64,000 bases of DNA from Pseudomonadota bacterium. GTDB lineage: Bacteria > Pseudomonadota > Gammaproteobacteria > Burkholderiales > Methylophilaceae. This document shows positions 57,765-64,000 of the stretch, one piece after another. The translations under genes were made by a program, and so were the position numbers. The stretch spans positions 124,001 to 188,000 of the forward strand of contig JAKOVB010000089.1 of the NCBI GenBank assembly GCA_029782295.1. The letters run 5' to 3'. Within the stretch, counting starts at the first letter, position 1; the number at the start of each line of letters is the position of its first letter. The notes under the pieces are model-generated. The model saw only the letters and a list, made by a program, of their open reading frames with translations, did not search any database and had not been told where the DNA came from.

Positions 57765-58571
57765 CTACAGGCAAAGACCGACTGACGCTGCTGCACAGAC
57801 GCGCCCGTCCGTCCAGATGGCCCCGCCCAGCCGGGCACCGGTCAAATCTGCACCGGTCAAATCAGCCTCCTGCAAATTGGCACCGGTCAAATCAGCATAA
57901 CGCAGCTTGGCATCCCTCAGACTGGCACCCATCAGTTCAGCAGCCCGCAAATCCGCGCCTACCAACAAGAAGCCATCCAGCTTGCAGCCGTTCCAGGCCA
58001 CTCCTTTGCCGGCAGGTGCCGCGCAATCCGAGGCATGAACCTTGAGGCCCACCTTGATCGGATTGACCGGTTTCATGAATACCACCCCCAACAAAACCAC
58101 AAGGACCAAACCAAGAACGATCAGCATGGCTTTGCCAAAACGCTCCCGCCGTTCTCTGACCCAGGTTTCGTACTGGAAGCGATTCTCGCGGTAAACATGA
58201 TCCTCCACGGTTTCCGGCGTTTCCCGTCGATCATTCCCGGAGCGTCGCTCCGCAAAAGGACTGGGGTGTTCAGGATGTTCACGGCTACGTGGATCTGGTG
58301 ATTTTCGATCATCCAGCCAGCGCAAGGCCGCCTTGGCACGTTCCTCGCGCCAGTTAACCCCTTCCTCATCCGCCCCCTGATGCAATAACCTGTCGACCGC
58401 AGCAACCAGTTCCGGCAGTTCCTTCAAGGGACGCCAGAAATGACCATCCAGGCTCAGGACATCCGCCGAATTGATCCGGCCTAATGCGATGTGGCTACAG
58501 ACCAGCGCTTCCGGGAAGGGGCCCTGAACCCGCTCACCTCTCTTTACGTACCATAGTCGGCGTTGTTCCAT
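57765..58571 (-). CDS. Membrane protein with N-terminal GYF_2-like domain and pentapeptide repeats
   Basis: No known gene is recognised. The 268 residues combine a GYF_2-like domain (WYVKRGERVQGPF, about 7-60), a basic linker, one transmembrane helix (about 170-190, AMLIVLGLVLVVLLGVVF) preceded by Arg-rich residues, and a C-terminal run of about ten A(D/N)LXX repeats such as TGANLQEADLTGADLTGARL. By the positive-inside rule the repeats lie in the periplasm, where four cysteines flank them. The ATG at 58571 has GGGG upstream. It stands between an HDOD gene and dnaE. Confidence 0.88.
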   Translation of the reverse strand: MEQRRLWYVKRGERVQGPFPEALVCSHIALGRINSADVLSLDGHFWRPLKELPELVAAVDRLLHQGADEEGVNWREERAKAALRWLDDRKSPDPRSREHPEHPSPFAERRSGNDRRETPETVEDHVYRENRFQYETWVRERRERFGKAMLIVLGLVLVVLLGVVFMKPVNPIKVGLKVHASDCAAPAGKGVAWNGCKLDGFLLVGADLRAAELMGASLRDAKLRYADLTGANLQEADLTGADLTGARLGGAIWTDGRVCAAASVGLCL

Positions 58572-58582
58572 TGATTTCCCCG

Positions 58583-60031
58583 TCAGCCCTTGGCCAGATG
58601 TCCCATGGTCTGGGACGCGCGAGTACAAAGCTGTTTGAACTGGTCGTATTGTTGGGGCTCAAGAGGATGATCCCCATCACCGCCATCTGCGTAGAACAAC
58701 CCGATCACTTTTCCATGAACAGCCACCGACATCGCAAAAAATTGCGATGCCGAGATCGTCTCGAGCAGATGCGCATCCAGCAACGGTGCCACCTTGGGAC
58801 GCATTTCTTCATTCAGCCAGAAGGACTGTTGCTTTTCCAGCAAACGGACGAACAGGCCCGGACGGGTAAGATCAAAATTGAATTGCCTTAGGGACGCCCC
58901 CTCTTCTGCGCCAACGACAAACCGTGCCCGCAACTGCTTGCGATCCTGGGTCAGCAAGGCGAACACAATACGCCGCAATCCGATGCCTTGTTGCATGCCG
59001 CGCACCACGACCATCATCACTTTATCCAGGGTTAGCGTGCCATCCATATGTGACGAGAGGTTGAGCAGGGCCTGCTGGAAAGGATCGGCCGCAGGTCCAG
59101 GATCCGCTGCCGATATGCTCGAAGTTGATATTTCTGCCGTCGCTTCCTGAGCATCATCAGGCCAGGGACCTGGCAACATAGGCAGCCAGGCAGCCACCGG
59201 CGTCACCCCATCAAACCTGCAGGTGCGGGCACAGTCGACAGCACTTCGGTGAACCTTGGCATTGATTTCATCCACGGAAAGCCGGAGTGCTTCAGCAAGC
59301 GTAGCCACATCCTCCACCAACGTCTCTCCATACCAGCCCGATTCCGTATCCCGTGCCATCCGACGGGCAATCGCAACGAGTCTTGCACGGACATGCGCGT
59401 CGCATTCCGAAGGGATCAAGGCTGAAGAAATCAGTGGCGGGAGATTCCATGCCTTTGCCAGTGCCAGCGTCATCTCATCCAGCGTAAAACCGAGTACATC
59501 CTCCTCCGCTTCGCTGCGTGGCAGACTTTTATAGCGATGACTCAGTTCCACCATGGTTGCTGGCGAGACGCACCAGAGGCACATGGCTCCCATTTCCTGC
59601 AACATGGCTGCGATATAGACTTCCTCGACATTCATGTCGAGCCGCAAAACGCTCCAGTCTCGCGCCTGATAGGCAGCATGGAAGGACCGGGATGCCAGCC
59701 TGACCAGCCCAGACCTCGCGTCATCCGGCAATGCGGAGTCCAGTGACTGACTCACGAGCAAACGATCGAATACCGGATTGAGGCCAACCATCATGACGGA
59801 ATGCTCGATTGTCAGGATCGGTTGTGCAAAACGCCCTCTCCGGCCGGAATTCGCCAGGCGCATGACTTTCAGCACCATCATGGCATCCGGAAGGACCGAT
59901 GAAGCGATTTTCGCCCCACTCAGGTTGCCAGCTTCAGATTGCAAACCATGCAATGAAGCAAGGGTTCTGGCGAACACCGGCAACTCGAACCCGGTGAGTT
60001 CGTCTACCCAGGCCTGTAACGATTTTTTCAC
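58583..60031 (-). CDS. HDOD-domain protein with C-terminal GAF-like domain
   Basis: Putative signalling protein. The 482 residues have an N-terminal HDOD domain (about 10-240: VFARTLASLHGLQSE, MVLKVMRLANSGRRG, AAMLQEMGAMCLW) that lacks the HD phosphodiesterase residues. A linker rich in Ala/Ser/Asp follows, then a GAF-like domain (about 310-470, DKVMMVVVRGMQQG and VIGLFYADGG). Translation starts at a GTG with GGGA six bases upstream. It ends 11 bases before the pentapeptide-repeat gene and is divergent from motA. Confidence 0.85.
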   Translation of the reverse strand: MKKSLQAWVDELTGFELPVFARTLASLHGLQSEAGNLSGAKIASSVLPDAMMVLKVMRLANSGRRGRFAQPILTIEHSVMMVGLNPVFDRLLVSQSLDSALPDDARSGLVRLASRSFHAAYQARDWSVLRLDMNVEEVYIAAMLQEMGAMCLWCVSPATMVELSHRYKSLPRSEAEEDVLGFTLDEMTLALAKAWNLPPLISSALIPSECDAHVRARLVAIARRMARDTESGWYGETLVEDVATLAEALRLSVDEINAKVHRSAVDCARTCRFDGVTPVAAWLPMLPGPWPDDAQEATAEISTSSISAADPGPAADPFQQALLNLSSHMDGTLTLDKVMMVVVRGMQQGIGLRRIVFALLTQDRKQLRARFVVGAEEGASLRQFNFDLTRPGLFVRLLEKQQSFWLNEEMRPKVAPLLDAHLLETISASQFFAMSVAVHGKVIGLFYADGGDGDHPLEPQQYDQFKQLCTRASQTMGHLAKG

Positions 60032-60147
60032 ATCGAATCCCAGTGCGAGGTTGAACTTATCTGTTTTAGGCTTGCGGCAGCCAGTGTTTCATTGCAAAAT
60101 CCACTGGTATTCTAAACGCAGACCAACAACAAGCAAGGGTTTAGTCC

Positions 60148-61002
60148 ATGAATCTGATTCTTGGTGCCGTCATTATTCTTGGCTGCGTCATCGGTGGTTA
60201 CGTGCTGGAGCACGGCCATATCGCAGCACTGATGCAACCAATCGAACTTCTGATCATTGGCGGGGCGACTTTCGGCTCGTTCATGATTTCCCACCCCATG
60301 TCGGTAGTAAAGAAATCGCTGGGAACCATTCCCTCCCTGTTCAAGGGCTCACCGTATAACAAGGCCAAGTATATGGAGTTGCTGGCCCTGATGTATGCCT
60401 TGTTCACCAAGATTCGCAAGGATGGCTTGATTGCGTTGGAAGCGGATATCGAAGATCCGGAGAAAAGCGCTATTTTCAGCCAGTACCCTGGCATCATTGC
60501 AGACCACCATGTCACTGAATTCATCTGTGATTACTTCCGTCTCATGGTCGGCGGCAGCATGAATGCTTTTGAAATCGAAAATCTGATGGATATTGAACTG
60601 GAAAGTCACCATCAGGAAAGTCACAAACCTATCGCCGCCATCCAAGGTGCCTCTGATGCCCTGCCTGCCATGGGTATCGTGGCAGCCGTGCTGGGCGTCG
60701 TCATCACCATGGGGGCCATCGGCGGCCCCCCGGAAGAACTTGGCCATAAGGTTGGGGCCGCACTGGTGGGGACCATGCTGGGTATTCTGTTGTCCTACGG
60801 CTTTGTTGGCCCGATTGCCACTTCACTCAATCATCAGGCCGAGGATGAAGCGAAATTCTACATCTGCATCAAGACCTGCATTCTGGCCTACCTGAACGGC
60901 TACGCCCCGCAAGTTGCCGTCGAATTCGGCCGCAAGGTGCTGTTCTCCGAAGTACGCCCCGGCTTCCTTGAACTGGAAGAACACGTCAAACAGAAGAAAT
61001 AA
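60148..61002 (+). CDS. motA: Flagellar motor stator protein MotA
   Basis: Proton channel partner that drives flagellar rotation. The 284 residues have four membrane segments (1-22, 34-54, about 170-190, 201-222), the large cytoplasmic loop with charged residues that contact FliG, and the PAMGIVAAVLGVVITMG motif with the conserved proline. AAGGG lies eight bases before the ATG. It is paired with motB 26 bases on. No other flagellar gene is in the window. Confidence 0.96.
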   Translation: MNLILGAVIILGCVIGGYVLEHGHIAALMQPIELLIIGGATFGSFMISHPMSVVKKSLGTIPSLFKGSPYNKAKYMELLALMYALFTKIRKDGLIALEADIEDPEKSAIFSQYPGIIADHHVTEFICDYFRLMVGGSMNAFEIENLMDIELESHHQESHKPIAAIQGASDALPAMGIVAAVLGVVITMGAIGGPPEELGHKVGAALVGTMLGILLSYGFVGPIATSLNHQAEDEAKFYICIKTCILAYLNGYAPQVAVEFGRKVLFSEVRPGFLELEEHVKQKK

Positions 61003-61028
61003 CGCCTTACAAGCAAAGGCCCGCCGGC

Positions 61029-62141
61029 ATGGCTGAAGAAAATACCCAACCCATCATCGTCAAAAAAATCAAGAAAGGCGGCCATGGTCATCATGGAGGC
61101 GCTTGGAAGATCGCCTATGCCGATTTCGTGACCGCAATGATGGCGTTTTTCCTGCTGATGTGGCTTCTGGGGTCAACCACCAAGGAACAGAAGCAGGCGA
61201 TTTCGGACTACTTCAACAACCCCAGCCCCATCGCCGGGCCTGGCGGCGCAAGTACCAGCATGATCAAGGTGGGGGGCGGCAAGGATATCACCTACTCCGA
61301 GGGTGATACCAAGAAAGGCAGCAACCCAGACGAAAAGCCCAAGAAAACCGAAGAAACCAAACCCGAGGTTGGTCAGATCACCCAGGACGACAAGCAGCGA
61401 CTGATGGATCTGAAAAAGGAGCTGGAACAGGCGATTGACGCCAATGAAGCACTCAAGCCTTTCAAGGATCAGTTGCTCCTCGAAATCACCAAGGAAGGGC
61501 TGCGCATCCAGATCATTGACAAGGAAAACCGTCCCATGTTCAACAGCGGCAGCGCAGTGATGCAGCCCTATGCAGTGAAAATCCTCAACGAAATCGGCAA
61601 GGTCATCAACCACGTCCCGAACAAGATCAGCCTTTCTGGACACACGGATGCCACCCCCTACTCCAAGTATTCTGGCATCTACACCAACTGGGAGCTATCC
61701 GCTGACCGCTCCAACGCATCCCGTCGAGCACTCGTGCAGGGCGGAATGGATGAAGTCAAGGTTGCACGTGTTGTCGGACTGTCCTCCGCCGTCCTATTCG
61801 ACAAGGCCAACCCGCTGAACCCGATCAATCGTCGCATCAGCATTATCGTGCTCAACAAGGAGACTGAAGACGCGATCCTGCACGATGAGGGGAAACTGGA
61901 CCAGACCAACGCCGAGGCACAGAGCAAACCGGCCGAATCAGGCAGTAATCCAGTCCCCGACAAGCCTTCGGAACCGACCCCGTCCACTTCCTCAGCAGCA
62001 CCTGCCGTACCCGCCACAGCGGCGTCCACTCCAAGTCCTGCACCTGTTTCCCCGTCACCCCCCAAGAGCAGCCCTCCTGCTGCTGCTGCTGCTTCTGCTG
62101 CCGCAGCGGCGGCATCAGCGGCAGCGGCAGCCAAGCATTAA
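61029..62141 (+). CDS. motB: Flagellar motor stator protein MotB
   Basis: Peptidoglycan-anchored stator subunit. The 370 residues have one membrane helix (about 28-50) with the proton-carrying Asp32, a plug and linker rich in Lys and Glu, an OmpA-like domain ([27 protein letters not shown]), and a C-terminal tail of about 85 residues made of Pro, Ser and then almost pure Ala. The tail is unusual in length and composition. The stop codon overlaps the rnhB stop from the opposite strand. Confidence 0.96.
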   Translation: MAEENTQPIIVKKIKKGGHGHHGGAWKIAYADFVTAMMAFFLLMWLLGSTTKEQKQAISDYFNNPSPIAGPGGASTSMIKVGGGKDITYSEGDTKKGSNPDEKPKKTEETKPEVGQITQDDKQRLMDLKKELEQAIDANEALKPFKDQLLLEITKEGLRIQIIDKENRPMFNSGSAVMQPYAVKILNEIGKVINHVPNKISLSGHTDATPYSKYSGIYTNWELSADRSNASRRALVQGGMDEVKVARVVGLSSAVLFDKANPLNPINRRISIIVLNKETEDAILHDEGKLDQTNAEAQSKPAESGSNPVPDKPSEPTPSTSSAAPAVPATAASTPSPAPVSPSPPKSSPPAAAAASAAAAAASAAAAAKH

Positions 62142-62707
62142 GTCAGGAGCTTTTGGACCGGGGCGTAGCTGCGTCGATGCACGGGAGATACCCCGTGCTG
62201 GATTAACGCTGCCATATGATCTGCTGTAGGATAACCCTTGTGACGGGCGAATCCATATTGGGGGTACTTGGAATCCAGGATCAACATCTCCGCATCGCGT
62301 GCCGTCTTGGCAAGGATAGATGCAGCAGAAATTTCCGCGAACTTGCTGTCCCCTTTGACTACCGCTTGGGCCGGACAGGCAATATCCGGACAATAAAGTC
62401 CATCGACCAAAGCCTGCCCCGGTTGAACATCCAACCCTTCTACCGCACGCTTCATTGCAAGCAGGCTGGCCTGAAGGATGTTGATACGATCGATTTCCTC
62501 AACGCTGGCAGTAGCAATCGACCACGACAGGGCATACTCCCTGATAGCCATCGCCAATGCATCACGTTTTTTCTCTGAAAGAGTCTTGGAGTCAGCCAAA
62601 CCAGGAATCGGTTTGGTCGGATCCAGTATCACGGCAGCAGCGAAGACCGGCCCAGCAAGTGGTCCACGCCCGGCCTCGTCCACCCCGCAAATCAAAACCT
62701 GGCTCAT
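62138..62707 (-). CDS. rnhB: Ribonuclease HII
   Basis: Removes ribonucleotides from DNA. The 189 residues have the catalytic [14 protein letters not shown] motif, [11 protein letters not shown], and [12 protein letters not shown] with the last metal ligand region. The start overlaps the lpxB stop (ATGA, 62704-62707). It is convergent with motB and shares four bases with it. Confidence 0.98.
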   Translation of the reverse strand: MSQVLICGVDEAGRGPLAGPVFAAAVILDPTKPIPGLADSKTLSEKKRDALAMAIREYALSWSIATASVEEIDRINILQASLLAMKRAVEGLDVQPGQALVDGLYCPDIACPAQAVVKGDSKFAEISAASILAKTARDAEMLILDSKYPQYGFARHKGYPTADHMAALIQHGVSPVHRRSYAPVQKLLT

Positions 62708-63840
62708 GACAGCATGCTCAGCACAAGTGCTGCAGCCTTCTGCTCCGTATTCTGACGTAGACGTTCATGAATTCCGGAAAACTCCCGCTTGATTTCTGCT
62801 ACTGCAGTTTTGTCATACACCAGTTTGAGCAGCGTATCCGCGATGTTTTCAGGTGTTGCTTCACTCTGCAACAGCTCTGGAACCAGCTTGCGGCCAGCCA
62901 GGACATTTGGCAGTCCGACATAAGGCAGGTAATTCATGTGGCGAAGAATCTGCCAACTCAATGGCGACATGCGATAAGTGATGACCATCGGACGTTTCAA
63001 CAGCGCCGCTTCAAGTGTTGCCGTCCCGGAAGATACAATGACTGCATCCGAAGCCTCCATCGCCAGATGGGCATGGCCGAACAGCAAAGTGATCGGTACC
63101 TCAGTCGCCTGGTTCCGGTAAATCGCTTCCTCAAACATCCAACGGGTCTCGCGCGTCACCAGGGGCACCAGGAAATGCGCTTCCGGAACAATCTCATGAA
63201 TGTGGATTGCAGTCTTGACGAAGACGTCGGCCATATACTTGAGTTCGCTCTGCCGACTTCCAGGCAACATGGCGACGACCAGTTTGTCCTCCTGAAGCTT
63301 CAATTCCCTTCGCGCAGCGGCATAATCAGGTTCAAGTGGCAGCATATCGGCCAATGGATGGCCGACATAAGTCACCGGCACTTTGGCCTTCTCGTAGAGT
63401 GGAACTTCAAAAGGGAAAAGGGCGAGGATATGGTTGACGGCGCGCCGAATCTTACGCACCCTGCCGCCCCGCCAAGCCCAGATAGACGGGCTGACATAAT
63501 GGATGGTCTTGATCCCGGAACGCTTCAGTTTTCTTTCGAGGCCAAGATTGAAATCAGGGGCATCTATCCCGATAAAAAGATCCGGGGGGTTCTTCCTGAA
63601 ATGCGCCACCAATTGACGCCGCATCCGCAGCAAGCCGACCAGGTGACGTAGCACCTCGAAATAACCCCGGACCGCAAGGCGTTCCATGGGAAACATGGAA
63701 ACGGCACCTTCCGCCTGCATCTTGGGTCCGGCAATGCCGATAAATTCCAGATCCGGGCGCTGTTTCTTGAGAGCCTTGATGAGATGACTACCGAGCAAAT
63801 CGCCGGAAGCTTCTCCGGCAACAATTCCGATGACGGGCAT
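62704..63840 (-). CDS. lpxB: Lipid-A-disaccharide synthase
   Basis: Inverting glycosyltransferase joining UDP-diacylglucosamine and lipid X. The 378 residues show [13 protein letters not shown] at the start, [24 protein letters not shown]-like [10 protein letters not shown], and [16 protein letters not shown]. The lpxA-lpxB-rnhB order is typical. It starts 22 bases past the lpxA stop. Confidence 0.98.
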   Translation of the reverse strand: MPVIGIVAGEASGDLLGSHLIKALKKQRPDLEFIGIAGPKMQAEGAVSMFPMERLAVRGYFEVLRHLVGLLRMRRQLVAHFRKNPPDLFIGIDAPDFNLGLERKLKRSGIKTIHYVSPSIWAWRGGRVRKIRRAVNHILALFPFEVPLYEKAKVPVTYVGHPLADMLPLEPDYAAARRELKLQEDKLVVAMLPGSRQSELKYMADVFVKTAIHIHEIVPEAHFLVPLVTRETRWMFEEAIYRNQATEVPITLLFGHAHLAMEASDAVIVSSGTATLEAALLKRPMVITYRMSPLSWQILRHMNYLPYVGLPNVLAGRKLVPELLQSEATPENIADTLLKLVYDKTAVAEIKREFSGIHERLRQNTEQKAAALVLSMLS

Positions 63841-63862
63841 AAAGCGGTCTAATGAAACGAAA

Positions 63863-64000
63863 CTAACGAATGATTCCGCGAGTGGACTGATTCAGGAAGT
63901 CCAGCAGCACGCCGATTTCCTTGCAGGATGCCTGTTGCTTGGCTAATTCAGCCTTGGCTTCTTCCAACGTCAGGCTGGACTTGTACAGGGTCTTGTAAGC
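63863..64000 (-). CDS. lpxA: UDP-N-acetylglucosamine acyltransferase LpxA, C-terminal end only
   Basis: Only the last 45 residues are in the window; the start is beyond the right edge. The visible part (AYKTLYKSSLTLEEAKAELA near its start, ending NQSTRGIIR) matches the C-terminal helical domain of LpxA, including the final S-x-R-G-I/L-I-R. Position before lpxB agrees. It catalyses the first step of lipid A synthesis. Confidence 0.9.
   Translation of the reverse strand, partial: AYKTLYKSSLTLEEAKAELAKQQASCKEIGVLLDFLNQSTRGIIR

Overview
The window reads as chromosomal core sequence from a betaproteobacterium, most likely order Nitrosomonadales (Methylophilaceae, Gallionellaceae or Sulfuricellaceae-like). 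The reasons are the rlmN-pilF-rodZ-ispG-hisS and hfq-hflX-hflK-hflC-DUF2065-hisZ-purA gene orders, a 423-residue IspG, HisZ, a type IV pilus PilF/PilZ pair, and genes for tetrahydromethanopterin (H4MPT)-linked C1 metabolism. The genus cannot be fixed from sequence reading alone. No IS element, prophage, tRNA, rRNA or CRISPR array was recognised; nearly all of the window is coding.

Layout: 1-6.2 kb (minus) holds ndk-rlmN-pilF-rodZ-ispG-hisS, ending in a peptide-type ABC transporter ATPase cut by the window edge. 6.2-12.1 kb (minus) holds a small exported protein and the pabC-mltG-tmk-holB-pilZ-tatD-MBL operon. 12.1-12.4 kb is the only gene-free stretch over 300 bases; it carries a cluster of DnaA-box-like sites and the fabF terminator. 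12.4-18.5 kb (minus) is the fatty-acid/phospholipid operon yceD-rpmF-plsX-fabH-fabD-fabG-acpP-fabF. 18.5-24.7 kb (plus) holds a two-subunit pyruvate carboxylase, yceF, a DUF4139 protein and an RsmI-like methylase. A membrane adenylate cyclase (minus) follows, then 4.5S RNA-dnaX-ybaB-recR (plus).

29-42 kb (minus) holds mtaD-ubiG-gph, ompA, and one long run from hfq to mfnB. In that run four H4MPT/C1-cofactor genes (DmrB-like flavoprotein, DUF6513, DUF447, MfnB) are attached to the end of the hfq-hflXKC-hisZ-purA operon by overlapping start and stop codons. 42-54 kb (minus) holds radA, alr, dnaB, a truncated haemoglobin coupled to purT, a TonB receptor followed by an NtrC-type regulator, tilS and accA. 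54-60 kb (minus) holds dnaE, a membrane pentapeptide-repeat protein and an HDOD/GAF-like protein. 60-64 kb holds motA-motB (plus), then rnhB, lpxB and the end of lpxA (minus).

Functionally this is housekeeping: replication (dnaB, dnaE, dnaX, holB, tmk, rnhB), repair (radA, recR), lipid and lipid A synthesis, cell-envelope and RNA functions. C1 metabolism is marked by the H4MPT genes and by formate-using PurT. The points most worth a second look are the DnaA-box cluster, the H4MPT genes in the hfq operon, a break of the usual hisS-to-hfq gene block, apparently leaderless or Shine-Dalgarno-less starts (dnaB, yceD, plsX, yceF, mtaD), and the TonB receptor/NtrC-type regulator pair with a GAFTSA variant. 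I did not find a clearly new multi-gene system.
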